The position numbers and the translations under genes were made by a program. Under the pieces are notes generated by a model. It ran no database searches. It saw nothing but the letters and a program-made list of their open reading frames with translations, and was not told the DNA's origin. Of a stretch of DNA of 64,000 nucleotides, positions 18,448-28,647 are shown piece after piece. Every line of letters begins with the position of its first letter. The stretch's first letter is position 1. Origin of the DNA: Verrucomicrobiota bacterium (lineage in GTDB: Bacteria > Verrucomicrobiota > Verrucomicrobiia > Opitutales > Seribacteraceae); the NCBI GenBank assembly GCA_028343845.1, contig JAOLZO010000008.1:1-64000 (forward strand). Direction: 5' to 3'.

Positions 18448-19254
18448 ATGCCCGAGCTTGCCGAAGTCTTGTTTGCCTCCAAGGCATGGGCAAAGGGCAA
18501 GGGAAGTAAGATCCTCAAAGTCCAGACGAAGGACGCCTCCCGGGTATTCAGGGAACTGGATCCCTCCCTTGTCAGACGAATGTTCAAGGGAAGCACCCTC
18601 GAAGAATCCGAAACCCACGGCAAAAAGATGCTCTTTCGTTTTTCAGGAGGAAAATGGCTCGGCCTTCATCTGGGCATGACCGGTTGGCTTTTCGAAGAGG
18701 AAACGGGATATTCAACCGCAAAGCACGACGCACTCGTTCTGCGACAAGCGGATCGGAGCCTTGTTTTCCGGGATCCCCGCCAATTTGGTCGCGTGCTCTG
18801 CCATAAGGGCAAGAACGCCCCCGGGTGGTGGAGCGATTTGCCACCCGAGGTCCATTCCGATGCCTTTACTTTGGAACGGGTCGGGGACATTTTGGAGCGC
18901 AGGAAGCGCGCCCTCGTAAAGGCCGTCCTGCTCATGCAGGAATTCTTTCCCGGGATCGGAAATTGGATGGTGGATGAAATCCTCTGGCGGGCGCGCATCC
19001 ACCCAGCCGAACGAGCGGGAAACCTATCCCCCGCAAAGCAAAAGGCTCTTTGGGAGGAAACCAAGTTCGTTACCAATGGAGCTCTGAAAACCGTGGGGAA
19101 ACGCGGAGGAGACCCACCGTCGGACTGGTTGTTTCACGTCCGTTGGAAGGATGGGAGAAATTGCCCGCAATCAGGCAAGCCTCTCGTACGCGAAACCGTT
19201 GCCGGTCGAACCACTTGCTGGTGCCCGTTTGTACAACGCCTTTCAAAAAAGTAA
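18448..19254 (+). CDS. Fpg/Nei-family DNA glycosylase with degenerate zinc finger
   Basis: 268 residues. The N-terminus MPELAEV keeps the catalytic Pro and Glu of the Fpg/MutM family (usual motif PELPE). Lys59/60 in THGKKML match the conserved beta-loop lysine, HLGMTGW and RDPRQFGRV the core, and QEFFPGIGNWMVDEILWRA the helix-two-turn-helix. The C-terminal finger is unusual: the normal CxxC...CPxCQ reads CPQS...CWCPFVQ, so two of the four zinc cysteines are missing. Such enzymes excise oxidised purines or other base lesions and nick the strand; the finger change may alter DNA binding or specificity. It is the last gene of the menF-menD string. Confidence 0.85.
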   Translation: MPELAEVLFASKAWAKGKGSKILKVQTKDASRVFRELDPSLVRRMFKGSTLEESETHGKKMLFRFSGGKWLGLHLGMTGWLFEEETGYSTAKHDALVLRQADRSLVFRDPRQFGRVLCHKGKNAPGWWSDLPPEVHSDAFTLERVGDILERRKRALVKAVLLMQEFFPGIGNWMVDEILWRARIHPAERAGNLSPAKQKALWEETKFVTNGALKTVGKRGGDPPSDWLFHVRWKDGRNCPQSGKPLVRETVAGRTTCWCPFVQRLSKK

Positions 19255-19293
19255 TTTTTTTCTAAGGTATTGCTTCCGGATGCGTCACTTAGG

Positions 19294-19323
19294 TTGACAC
19301 GCATCACAAACGCCCGCTTTAAA
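19294..19323 (+). promoter_or_regulatory. Predicted promoter of the giant exported protein gene
   Basis: TTGACA (19294-19299), 18-bp spacer, TTTAAA (19318-19323). It would give a leader of about 44 nt before the ATG at 19374. The -35 matches the consensus exactly; the -10 is imperfect. Confidence 0.45.
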
Positions 19324-19373
19324 TGTATCGTACCCTTTTACAAAAAAACCTCTGAACCACGCGAATTCTTGTC

Positions 19374-22300
19374 ATGAAAATTCCAATAAAACACTCCTTC
19401 CTTATTCTCTTCGCCTCCTTGGCAATCAGTCAGGCGAGCGCTGCCCCGCTTGGGTTTCTTGAGAAATTCGCAATTTCCGAGAACCGCGAGGACGTCCTTA
19501 AGGAACTCATTCCGGGCACCCGTGAATACTATTATTATCATGCCCTTCACGCTCAGAACAAAGGAGATGCCCAAGAGCTCAAGAGTGTCATGGATGCTTG
19601 GATCAAGCGGTACGGACATAACAGCCAGGTCAAGGAAATCCAAAACCGCCAAGCCTTGCTCCACTTTCAAAAAGATCCCGAAAAAACCTACTCCCACTTG
19701 AAGAACGAGCTACGACCGAACTTCAACCACAGCCGGCTGATCGAAGGAAGAAAGCCCTCCCACCCCACCAAGCTCGACCCAGAGGCAATAAGCTACAAGA
19801 CCTTCCTCGATCAAGCGTTCCGTAAATATAAGAATGTTCAGGGCGTATCGGACAGGGGGCTCGACAACCTCGAGGCAAAGATCCTGAATCCGGACAGGCT
19901 CAGGCACTTCCTCAGCCGCCTGCAAAGGCCGGACCTGCCCGACCTTCCCGCACTGGTCCATCAGGACTTGAAAGCCAAGCACAGCCGGGGATTCGGCTCG
20001 CATGGGATTCACCGTAACATGACCAAGGCTCAATTGGACGAGCTCGTACAGCTCGATCCCAACCTTCTTGCCAATTCCAACTTCATCAACGTCTACCTGA
20101 CCAAGCTCGCCCCCTCCAAGGACGTCAACCTAGCCTATGACCTTGAGGAGAGGGAAAAGCACCTCAACCGGATCCACCTCTTTGCTCAGCGCCTTGCCCC
20201 CGCGCACAACTCGCTCAAGGCCAATGTAATCTACCATTTCCTCAAGTTGCAGCGCTCCCGTGGCGAATGGAACCGCGAACTGTTCATAAAATACCTTTCC
20301 CTTCCGCGGCGCGGAGTATACGTCAACCCGAAGAAATGGGAGGAGGCACTCCGCAAGGACCGGCGCATCGAGGTCAACCCCCATGCCGACTACCGTTCCT
20401 TTACCGGGCTCGAAAGAATACTAAACGACGAGCCTCTCGTACGGTCCTTTCTCCTTCGGTTTTTCATCAAGGACCAAGATTACCTGGCCTTTTCCCAGCT
20501 CGTGCGTGACGACTACCTCAAGCCGCTCTTTGCCGAGGCCAAGCTCACCTCCGGTACCGGAGACCCCGAAAAATGGTATTCGATGATCAACGGAGCCTCC
20601 GTCAACGCGCTGCGCGACCGGGTCGATCTTGACTTTCCGAACACCAACAAGGAATTCTTCTCCGCCAACGAAGCGGTTAGCCTCAAGCTTGCCGTCAAGA
20701 ACGTTCAGACACTTCTGATCAAGGCATTCGAGATCAACACCTTCAATCACTACTCCCGAAACCTGCGACCCGTCGACACCGCCATCAACTTGGACGGACT
20801 TAGTGCGACATGGGAACGCGTGGTAAAGTACAAGGACGCTCCCATGATCAGATCCGAACGGGCCTTCGATTTCCCTGAATTGAACAAGCCCGGTGTGTAT
20901 GTCGTCGAGTTCATCGGAAACGGCAAGAGCAGCCGGGCTCTCGTGACCAAGGGAGACCTTAGAATTCTTGAGAAAATCGGTCCGGCGGGACACGAGTTCA
21001 CGATCACCGACGAGAAAAACAAAAAGCGTCCGCAAGCTGCCATCTGGTTGGAAGGAACCGAATATTCTCCGGACAAAAAAGGGGTAATCCGTATTCCTTT
21101 CAGCAACCGGCCCGGACGAAAGGACCTCGTTCTTCGTGACGGTTCCTTCTGCGCCCTCTCCCAGTTCGATCATGCCGGAGAGAAGTACAAGCTCGACTCG
21201 GCCATTCATCTCGACCGAGAAGCCCTCGTCAAGGGAGCCACCGCCCAAGTCATCCTACGTCCTCTCCTTCGCCTCAACGGGTACCCCGTTTCCACTGATT
21301 TGTTGGAAGATACCGAGCTTACGATCAGTTCGGTCGACCTCGACGGCATCCCCAACATGACCAAGGTCGAACTTCCCAAATTCGAACAGGGACGGGACTT
21401 CGTTCATGAATTCCCCGTTCCCGAACGCCTCGCAAGCCTAGCATTCAATTTTTCGGCCAAGGTCAAGAACCTGAGTCGGGCAGCCAAGGACAGCCTTGGT
21501 GTCAACCGCTCGTTCACAATCAACGAATCGGACAGGACACTCAACCCAGAGGCCCTCTTTTTGTCCCAAACCGGCGATGGCTTTTTCCTCGAAGCCCTTG
21601 GTAGGAACGGAGAGAAGGTGACCGACCGGGCTGTCGTCCTCATAGCCAAGCACCTCGATTTCTCGACTACCCGCATGCTTGGATTGAAAACCGACGGGAA
21701 TGGGCTCATCGCGCTCGGCACGATGCCGGGAATCGAATCAATCCGAGTGAACCACCCCGACGGCTCAAGCTACCAATGGCCCATTGAGCGGGACCGAGCG
21801 GGACGAAACGTCCAGCCCTCGGTAATCCATGCCTCCGCCGACGAGGTGATCGAGGTAGCCATTCCCTGGCAAGCGGGCGTTCAGGACAAAGCGTCCGTCT
21901 TCTCCCTTTTTTCCAAGCAAAAGTCTTTCTATGCCTCCGATCACTCGGACGCTGGCACCCTCAGGGGAGGATACCTCCTGATTCGAGGTTTAGCCCCCGG
22001 GGACTACGAGCTCTTCCTCAAGCATTCCAGGCGAAAGATAGCGGTTCGCATTACGGAAGGGAAAAGGATGGGCGGATTCGTCCTTTCGGACAATCGTGCC
22101 CTTGAGGATAACCGTCTCAACCCCGTCCAGATCCAAGCCATTGCCATCGAGAATGGAAAAGCCAAAATCCTGATCGGCAATGCGGGCAAGCTCACCCGCG
22201 TCCATGTCTACGCCACCCGCTATATCTCGAGCTGGGATAACTTTTCCGCTTTTGACGTAGGAGGTCCGCCTCCGCCTTATTCGATGGGCTTGTCCAGAAA

Positions 22301-25300
22301 ACGATCTCTTTACGTAGAGGAAAGAGTCATCGGCGAGGAATACCGCTACGTTCTGGACCGCAGGTACGCCAGAAAATTTCCGGGCAACATGCTTGCCCGT
22401 CCCGGGCTGATTCTCAATCCCTGGTCCCTGCGCAAGACCGAAACGGGCATTAAGAATGCGCAAGGCGGAGAAGCCTACGAAGAGCTTTCCGACTTGGCTA
22501 AGTTCGGAAAGGAACAAGAGGAACAAAAGCGTATCAACGTGCGCTCGGAAAGGGACTACCCAAACCTCGACTTCCTGCGTAACAACGCTCTGCTCTGGGC
22601 CAACGTCAAGCCGGGTGAAGATGGAATCGCAACCGTTGACCTGAAAGGAATCTCCGGCCAACAACGCCTGCACGTCTACGCAGCCGATGCATGGAACGTG
22701 GCCTACCGCCCCGTCGCTCTTTCCTCCAGCGAGCTCCCCCGTCGCGAATTGCGCATGGTCCGTGCTCTAAACGCAAAAAAATCATTTTCCGAGCAGAAAC
22801 TCTTCACCTCACTCGTCAAGGGTGATGAATTCAAGATTGAGGACGTCACCACTTCAAAGGTAGCCAACTACGACTCTCTGGCCAAAGCATACGCCTTGCT
22901 CTCTACGCTGAGCGGAAACTCGGACCTGACTAAATTCGGATTCATCCTCCAATGGCCCGGGCTGGAGGAAGAGGAGAAGCGGGCCAAGTACTCTGAATTC
23001 GCCTGTCACGAGCTTCATTTCTTTCTTCACCAAAAGGACCCCGCATTCTTTGCCAAGGTCATCCGTCCGTACTTGGCAAACAAGAAGGACAAGACCTTTC
23101 TCGACCACTGGCTGCTTGGGAACGAACTATCGGGCTACCTCGAACCATTCCGCTTTTCGCGCCTCAATGCCGTGGAGAAGATACTCTTGGCTCGCAAACT
23201 GGGTAATGAAGGCAAAGCCATGGCCCGTTACGTCGGTGAATTGAGCGAAATGATCCCACCCGACCCGGAGAGGTTCAACCGCCTTTTTGATTCTGCAATC
23301 GGTAGCTCGGCCCTGGATTCCCAATCGGATGACAATCTGGGATTCAACCAGCAGAAGGACAAGGAATTGAGGGAGCTTAAACTAAAAGAAGCCGATACGC
23401 TCTACAAACTCTCACGCTCAGGAGGCGGGGGAGTAGGGGCGCCCGCTCCCTCAAGCGACTTTTCCAATGCTCTGAAAAAACAAAGTTTCTTTGCCGCTCC
23501 CGCCCCGCCACCTGCACTCGCCAAATCCCTTGCCAAAGCCCAAGCGGAAGCGAAAAATTTCGACGAAAACATCGTTTCGGAGATCTCGCTTCGCGACTTC
23601 GAGAAGACGAGTGAAAAGGACTTGAACTCGGCTTTCCAGTTTGACGCCAAATCAAATCGACAGGCCAAGAAGTCACGGAATAAACTCGGTTACCTCGACG
23701 CGAGCCTACGAGAACGAGGAGCAATCCGTCAATTCTACCGTAAATTGCCTCCGACCGAAGAATGGGCTGAAAATAATTACTACCGTCTGCCCATCCACCG
23801 GCAAAAGGCCGATCTCATCAAGGTCAACCACTTTTGGAACGACTTCGCTTCCCACCCCGCGGACACGCCCTTCATTTCGGGCAACTTCATTTATGCAACG
23901 GGTAACTTCGCCGAGATGATGCTCGCTCTCGCCGTTCTTGACCTGCCCTTCGAAGCCGACGAACATCAAGTCGAGAACGAGGGCGTTGCCTTCTCCCTGA
24001 GGTCGGGCAAGCCTCTCCTTCTTTTCCATCAGGAAATCCGAGAGGCAGGAAAGGCCAGAGATGCCCGTGGAATTCTCCTGAGCCAAAACTTCTACCGGGC
24101 CGACTCGCGTTACCTCAATGAGGAAGGCGAGCGCCTCGACAACTTCGTTAAGGAAGAGTTCCTCAAGCAAATCGCCTACGGATGCCAAGTGGTCATAACC
24201 AACCCCACCTCATCCGTACGCAAGCTCCGGTACTTGGCTCAAATCCCGACCGGAGCCGTACCCCTGCAACAAGGATTCTACTCGGAGGGGCGCCCCTTCC
24301 GCCTCGAGCCCTATTCCACACGCACCATCGAATTCTACTTCTATTTCCCCGACATCGGAGAGTTCCCCGTATACCCCATCCAAGTGGGAAGCGACAAGGG
24401 CCACGTCGGGGGAGCCGACGCCTTTACCTTCAAGGTAGTCGACCAACTGAGCAAGAGGGACGAAACCTCCTGGGCATGGGTTTCCCAAAACGCATCGCCC
24501 AAGGAAGTTCTGCAGTACCTGCGCGAGCACAACCTCAACCGCATATCTCTGGACAAGATCGCCTTCCGAATGAGAAACGAAAACGAGGGAGGTGATGGGC
24601 AGGCCTTCTTTGGCAAGACTCTCGAACTTCTCTCCGCCCGCTTTGCCTATGACCCAACCCTTTGGTCCTATTCACTCTACCACAAGGACGTCGATCGGCT
24701 CAGGGAATACCTTTCCCGCTCACCCATGGCCAACCGGTGCGGGCTTCACCTCGAAAGCCCCTTGCTGAGCATTGACCCGGTCGAACGCCATCTGCACCAG
24801 CACCTTGAGTACAAGCCCTTGGTCAATGCGCGGGCACACCAGCTCGGCAAACGCGAAATCCTCAACAACCGCTTGATCGCTCAGTACAAGGGTTTCATGC
24901 AAGTCCTCAAGTACAAGAACGAATTCAATCAGGACGACCTCCTCGCAACCAGCTACTACCTCTTCCTGCAGGACCGGGTGGAAGAAGGTTTCCGATTCTT
25001 CGACAAGGTCGATCCGCAATCCATCGACGAGAAGCTCCAGCACGCTTATCTGGCGACCTACCTTGATTTCTACAAGGGCGAACTCGCATCGGCCCGCAAA
25101 CGGGCTCAAAAATACGCCGACTACCCGGTGGACCGGTGGAGAAACCTTTTTCTCGATGCGCTCGGACAGCTTGAAGAGATCGATGGCGAGGGAGTCAAGC
25201 CGGCGGATGAGGAAAACCGCGAACAGGCTCAGGACGTTCTCGCATCGACGGAGCCCTCCCTTGGGTTGGAAATCGTCAAGGGCGAGATCACCATCGCCTC

Positions 25301-25826
25301 GCGCAACCTCGAGAACTGCACGGTCAACTACTACCCCATGGACGTCGAACTGCTCTTCTCCCGCAAGCCCTTCGTGAAGGATGACACCGACCACTTCACC
25401 AGCATCGTTCCGAACCTGAGCCGGGCCGTGGCCCTTCCCGCAGGCAAGGACGCCCACTCCTTCCCGATTCCCGAGGAATTCGCCGACCGTAACGTGATGG
25501 TGGAAGTGATCGCCGCCGGTTTACGCGAGGCCAAGGCCTACTATGCCAACGACCTCAAGGTTCAGATGGCGGAAAGCTACGGACGCGTGCAGATCGCTCA
25601 CTCCGAAACCGGGAAGCCCCTGCCCTCCGCCTACGTCAAGGTCTACGCCCGCATGAACGACGGAAGGGTCCGCTTTTACAAGGATGGGTATACCGATTTC
25701 CGGGGCAAGTTCGACTACGTTTCCCTGAACACCGGACAACTCGACCAAGTAGACCGTTTCGCGGTGCTCGTTCTCGATGACGAGGCGGGGGCAATGATTC
25801 GCGAAGCCAAGCCGCCCAAGCAATAA
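19374..25826 (+). CDS. Very large exported protein of unknown function, possibly A2M-like beta-sandwich architecture
   Basis: 2150 residues. The N-terminus MKIPIKHSFLILFASLAIS ending QASA|AP is a Sec signal peptide. Residues about 25-500 are mainly helical; about 500-1100 have the look of repeated beta-sandwich domains (PGVYVVEFIGNGKSSRALVT, FEQGRDFVHEFPVPERLA), reminiscent of macroglobulin (MG) domains; 1346-1395 is a Gly/Ala/Pro low-complexity linker; helical repeats resume; the C-terminus (YTDFRGKFDYVSLNTGQ, DRFAVLVLDDEAGAMIREA) looks like a carboxypeptidase-regulatory-like beta domain. There is no CxEQ thioester motif and no second membrane segment. It has its own promoter and stands alone between convergent operons. 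I do not recognise a characterised family; the MG comparison is inference. Confidence 0.8.
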   Translation: MKIPIKHSFLILFASLAISQASAAPLGFLEKFAISENREDVLKELIPGTREYYYYHALHAQNKGDAQELKSVMDAWIKRYGHNSQVKEIQNRQALLHFQKDPEKTYSHLKNELRPNFNHSRLIEGRKPSHPTKLDPEAISYKTFLDQAFRKYKNVQGVSDRGLDNLEAKILNPDRLRHFLSRLQRPDLPDLPALVHQDLKAKHSRGFGSHGIHRNMTKAQLDELVQLDPNLLANSNFINVYLTKLAPSKDVNLAYDLEEREKHLNRIHLFAQRLAPAHNSLKANVIYHFLKLQRSRGEWNRELFIKYLSLPRRGVYVNPKKWEEALRKDRRIEVNPHADYRSFTGLERILNDEPLVRSFLLRFFIKDQDYLAFSQLVRDDYLKPLFAEAKLTSGTGDPEKWYSMINGASVNALRDRVDLDFPNTNKEFFSANEAVSLKLAVKNVQTLLIKAFEINTFNHYSRNLRPVDTAINLDGLSATWERVVKYKDAPMIRSERAFDFPELNKPGVYVVEFIGNGKSSRALVTKGDLRILEKIGPAGHEFTITDEKNKKRPQAAIWLEGTEYSPDKKGVIRIPFSNRPGRKDLVLRDGSFCALSQFDHAGEKYKLDSAIHLDREALVKGATAQVILRPLLRLNGYPVSTDLLEDTELTISSVDLDGIPNMTKVELPKFEQGRDFVHEFPVPERLASLAFNFSAKVKNLSRAAKDSLGVNRSFTINESDRTLNPEALFLSQTGDGFFLEALGRNGEKVTDRAVVLIAKHLDFSTTRMLGLKTDGNGLIALGTMPGIESIRVNHPDGSSYQWPIERDRAGRNVQPSVIHASADEVIEVAIPWQAGVQDKASVFSLFSKQKSFYASDHSDAGTLRGGYLLIRGLAPGDYELFLKHSRRKIAVRITEGKRMGGFVLSDNRALEDNRLNPVQIQAIAIENGKAKILIGNAGKLTRVHVYATRYISSWDNFSAFDVGGPPPPYSMGLSRKRSLYVEERVIGEEYRYVLDRRYARKFPGNMLARPGLILNPWSLRKTETGIKNAQGGEAYEELSDLAKFGKEQEEQKRINVRSERDYPNLDFLRNNALLWANVKPGEDGIATVDLKGISGQQRLHVYAADAWNVAYRPVALSSSELPRRELRMVRALNAKKSFSEQKLFTSLVKGDEFKIEDVTTSKVANYDSLAKAYALLSTLSGNSDLTKFGFILQWPGLEEEEKRAKYSEFACHELHFFLHQKDPAFFAKVIRPYLANKKDKTFLDHWLLGNELSGYLEPFRFSRLNAVEKILLARKLGNEGKAMARYVGELSEMIPPDPERFNRLFDSAIGSSALDSQSDDNLGFNQQKDKELRELKLKEADTLYKLSRSGGGGVGAPAPSSDFSNALKKQSFFAAPAPPPALAKSLAKAQAEAKNFDENIVSEISLRDFEKTSEKDLNSAFQFDAKSNRQAKKSRNKLGYLDASLRERGAIRQFYRKLPPTEEWAENNYYRLPIHRQKADLIKVNHFWNDFASHPADTPFISGNFIYATGNFAEMMLALAVLDLPFEADEHQVENEGVAFSLRSGKPLLLFHQEIREAGKARDARGILLSQNFYRADSRYLNEEGERLDNFVKEEFLKQIAYGCQVVITNPTSSVRKLRYLAQIPTGAVPLQQGFYSEGRPFRLEPYSTRTIEFYFYFPDIGEFPVYPIQVGSDKGHVGGADAFTFKVVDQLSKRDETSWAWVSQNASPKEVLQYLREHNLNRISLDKIAFRMRNENEGGDGQAFFGKTLELLSARFAYDPTLWSYSLYHKDVDRLREYLSRSPMANRCGLHLESPLLSIDPVERHLHQHLEYKPLVNARAHQLGKREILNNRLIAQYKGFMQVLKYKNEFNQDDLLATSYYLFLQDRVEEGFRFFDKVDPQSIDEKLQHAYLATYLDFYKGELASARKRAQKYADYPVDRWRNLFLDALGQLEEIDGEGVKPADEENREQAQDVLASTEPSLGLEIVKGEITIASRNLENCTVNYYPMDVELLFSRKPFVKDDTDHFTSIVPNLSRAVALPAGKDAHSFPIPEEFADRNVMVEVIAAGLREAKAYYANDLKVQMAESYGRVQIAHSETGKPLPSAYVKVYARMNDGRVRFYKDGYTDFRGKFDYVSLNTGQLDQVDRFAVLVLDDEAGAMIREAKPPKQ

Positions 25827-25845
25827 GAGGCGAGGAAGGAACGGG

Positions 25846-26805
25846 CTAGAGTCGGGTCGAGAGTTCCTCTGCCTCGGCTTTGTCGCTGGAGATCCGCGAT
25901 TTGAGCCCCTCGAGTGAATCGAATTTTTTCTCGGGCCTGATGAAGGAAAGGAGGCTGACTGAAATCAAATCCCCCGGTTGATGAACCGAGTAATCCCCTT
26001 CTCCCAACAAATGAACCTCGAAGAGTGGCTCGACCTCTTCTTCCTCCACCGTGGGTCGCAAACCGTAGTTGGCGACGCCATGGACGCACTCTTTCTTTTG
26101 CGGAAAGGTTACCTCGACCAGATAAACCCCATAGGCGGGTCTGGCCTCGGGAAACCAGCGTAGATTCAGGGTAGGAAAGCCAATCGTACGCCCCAGCTTG
26201 TTTCCTGGAACAACTTGACCGGTGATGCGATACGGAAATCCTAACATCCGGTTGACCAATTCGATCTCACCCTTGGCCAAGGACTCCCGGATCCGGGAAC
26301 TGCTGATTGGAAGATCATCCTCCAGTACACCCTTGGCAATGCATACCTCAAGCCCGGAAAGAGCTCCGTTTTCCCTTAAGAACTCGGCATTTCCGATTCG
26401 ATCCTTTCCGAAATGAAAATTCTCACCCACGCAAATACCACACAGGCTTGGAATCTTTTCCTTCAGGTAAGGGAGGAATTCCCCTGATGAAACATCGGAA
26501 AAGGACTCGTCAAATGGTTTCATGACAACGCGATCAACCCCGCAACCGAGCAAGGCTTCGCTCTTGGTTCGGGCATCCATGAGCAAGGGAGGTTCCTTTC
26601 CCGGTCTCAGAGACTTGGCCGGATGCTCGGGAAACGTGAGCGCCGCGACCAGATCGTTTTCCTTCGCAGCTTCCTCCGTGGCCAAATTCAAGACCGCGCG
26701 ATGTCCGAGATGCACGCCATCGAACATCCCGATTGCCAACCAAGCCGGCTTTGGCTCGCGCTTGCCGAATTCGGCAAGAGAAGCAAAGACTGCGGGCGAA
26801 CTCAC
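25846..26805 (-). CDS. ribF: Bifunctional riboflavin kinase / FAD synthetase
   Basis: 319 residues starting at a GTG that overlaps the truB stop (GTGA). The N-terminal adenylyltransferase domain shows [13 protein letters not shown] and [13 protein letters not shown], then [15 protein letters not shown]. The C-terminal riboflavin kinase domain shows [16 protein letters not shown] and GVYLVEV. It converts riboflavin to FMN and then FAD in the cytosol. Last gene of the nrnA-truB-ribF operon, a conserved bacterial arrangement usually preceded by rbfA. Confidence 0.95.
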   Translation of the reverse strand: MSSPAVFASLAEFGKREPKPAWLAIGMFDGVHLGHRAVLNLATEEAAKENDLVAALTFPEHPAKSLRPGKEPPLLMDARTKSEALLGCGVDRVVMKPFDESFSDVSSGEFLPYLKEKIPSLCGICVGENFHFGKDRIGNAEFLRENGALSGLEVCIAKGVLEDDLPISSSRIRESLAKGEIELVNRMLGFPYRITGQVVPGNKLGRTIGFPTLNLRWFPEARPAYGVYLVEVTFPQKKECVHGVANYGLRPTVEEEEVEPLFEVHLLGEGDYSVHQPGDLISVSLLSFIRPEKKFDSLEGLKSRISSDKAEAEELSTRL

Positions 26806-27530
26806 AATGCGTGGGTGGGGACTGCCTGATGGACGGGAATCAGTCGTTCCCCGAATTGAGCAAGCGGACCTTCCTCGATCTCATCAAGCGTTTGACCGTC
26901 CTTGAGATCGAACTGGTCGATCAGGGTACGTCTCAGCGCAGTCAGGTGAGCCCCGCAATCGAGTCTCTGCCCAAGGTCGTGGGCAACGGTCCGCACGTAA
27001 GTCCCCTTGCTGCTGGCCATCCTGAAATCGATCTCGGGCAATTCGAAACGGAGGGTTTCGAAATTGTTTATCCGAATGAACCGCGGTTCGCGCTCCACAG
27101 TCTTTCCCTTGCGGGCCATCTTGTAGAGTGGAACGCCATCAATTTTCTTGGCCGAAAACATGGGAGGGGTTTGGTATTGATCCCCCAAAAAGCCATCCAT
27201 TTCCTTACGGACAATCTCCTCGGAAAGATCCTCGGGCAGCGGCTTCTCCACGACCACTTCTCCATCCGCATCCTGACTGTCAGTCTCGACCCCCAATTTG
27301 ATTGTACCTTCATAGGTCTTGTCCAAACTTATCAAATACTGGGATGCCTTGGTCGCCTTGCCTATCAACATGATAAGAAGACCCGTTGCCATCGGATCCA
27401 AGGTGCCCGCATGGCCGATCTTTTTCATATTGAGCTTACGCCGGAGACGATTGACCACGTCGTGCGAGGTAATCCCCTTGGGCTTGTCCACCAGCAAAAT
27501 TCCTTCGAAATCTCCTTTTCTCTGATTCAT
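26802..27530 (-). CDS. truB: tRNA pseudouridine-55 synthase
   Basis: 242 residues. Motifs are [30 protein letters not shown] with the catalytic Asp45, [19 protein letters not shown] and [14 protein letters not shown]. It isomerises U55 in the T-loop of tRNAs. The C-terminal PUA-like part is short compared with E. coli TruB. It overlaps nrnA upstream (ATGA) and ribF downstream (GTGA), so the three proteins are translationally coupled. Confidence 0.95.
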   Translation of the reverse strand: MNQRKGDFEGILLVDKPKGITSHDVVNRLRRKLNMKKIGHAGTLDPMATGLLIMLIGKATKASQYLISLDKTYEGTIKLGVETDSQDADGEVVVEKPLPEDLSEEIVRKEMDGFLGDQYQTPPMFSAKKIDGVPLYKMARKGKTVEREPRFIRINNFETLRFELPEIDFRMASSKGTYVRTVAHDLGQRLDCGAHLTALRRTLIDQFDLKDGQTLDEIEEGPLAQFGERLIPVHQAVPTHAL

Positions 27531-28531
27531 GTAGCCAGTTCTCCGTTCTTGACCCGTTCAAGATGTTTCCCGATCGCGTTGACAAATTCGGGATAAAATT
27601 CATCCAATTCCATTTCCACATTGAAGCCGGCGGCGCAAGTATGTCCCCCGCCTGAAAATTTCTTGGCTAGCAAGTCGACACGAAAGCGGGAATCCTTGGC
27701 TCTCAAACTCCCCTTGATCTGTCCATCCCTATCCTCTAGCAGGCTCCCGATATCCACGCCGTCCAGAGAGCGGGAATAATCAACGAAATTCTCAGCATCC
27801 TCGGGACTTGTTCCGGTATCGGCATAGTCCGCGCCCCGAATCGAACCGATACATACACGGTCTTCGAATTCCATGCGAAAGCTTGCAAGGAATTTTTGGA
27901 GGAGCTGAATGCGGCCTGGCTTTTCGCGCTCATAGAGCTCATGGGCTACGCTAGAAGGGTTAGCGCCCGCTTCGCATAAGCGTCGGCAAACCTCGAAAAC
28001 AGACGCATTGGTGCCTGAGTAACAAAACTGTCCGGTGTCCGTGCAAATACCCAAGTAAAGAGCCTCTGCGGTTACCGAATCGATCTCCAGTTCGTTATCC
28101 AAAAAGAATTTCCCCAGAACCTCACCCGTTGCCGAGGCCTCAGGCAAGACGAAGTTGATTTCAGCATAGCGGTCATTGGAAACGTGATGATCGACGTTTA
28201 GGAAAATAGTAGGAAATCGGGCGGCAAGCTCATCCCCTACCCGCTTGTGATCCGCGCAATCGACCGTCAGGGCAACGTAATGGTCCCCGTCCACTTCATC
28301 AGGACGAAAAAACGGAGTGTCCCCGACAAACTTTTGCAAAGTCCGTGGAACGGGATCGTTGTTTACCGCCTTGGCATCGATTCCCAGGGAACGGAGAACT
28401 CGGGTCAATGCAACTTGCGAACCGACGCAATCCCCATCCGGGCGGCGATGGCCAAGGACAAGGACGGATTTACCCGCCAATTGGGAAAGGGCACTGGAAA
28501 ATGCAGAAGATTCTTCGAGGAATGACGCCAT
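27527..28531 (-). CDS. nrnA: DHH-family nanoRNase / PAP phosphatase (NrnA-type)
   Basis: 334 residues. DHH motifs: [37 protein letters not shown]1 motif near the C-terminus: [12 protein letters not shown]. NrnA degrades very short RNAs and dephosphorylates 3'-phosphoadenosine 5'-phosphate, linking it to sulfate assimilation. First visible gene of the operon with truB and ribF. An exact NrnA role rather than another DHH phosphoesterase is supported by that operon context. Confidence 0.9.
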   Translation of the reverse strand: MASFLEESSAFSSALSQLAGKSVLVLGHRRPDGDCVGSQVALTRVLRSLGIDAKAVNNDPVPRTLQKFVGDTPFFRPDEVDGDHYVALTVDCADHKRVGDELAARFPTIFLNVDHHVSNDRYAEINFVLPEASATGEVLGKFFLDNELEIDSVTAEALYLGICTDTGQFCYSGTNASVFEVCRRLCEAGANPSSVAHELYEREKPGRIQLLQKFLASFRMEFEDRVCIGSIRGADYADTGTSPEDAENFVDYSRSLDGVDIGSLLEDRDGQIKGSLRAKDSRFRVDLLAKKFSGGGHTCAAGFNVEMELDEFYPEFVNAIGKHLERVKNGELAT

Positions 28532-28647
28532 GAGGTAAAGTTTGCTTGTTGAGCTCCCAACCTAGCAGAAAGAACTCCAGAGGAAAAGCCCGTAAACCCC
28601 TCGGGCGGGACAAGGAAGCCATCGACTTGCCCCACCTACTTGCAAAG

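Noticed and set aside
20421-21248. Long open frame antisense to the giant exported protein, and a similar one at 24720-25457
   Set aside because: No protein-like motifs, no separate promoter, and a strongly coding frame on the other strand. They are by-products of its codon use.
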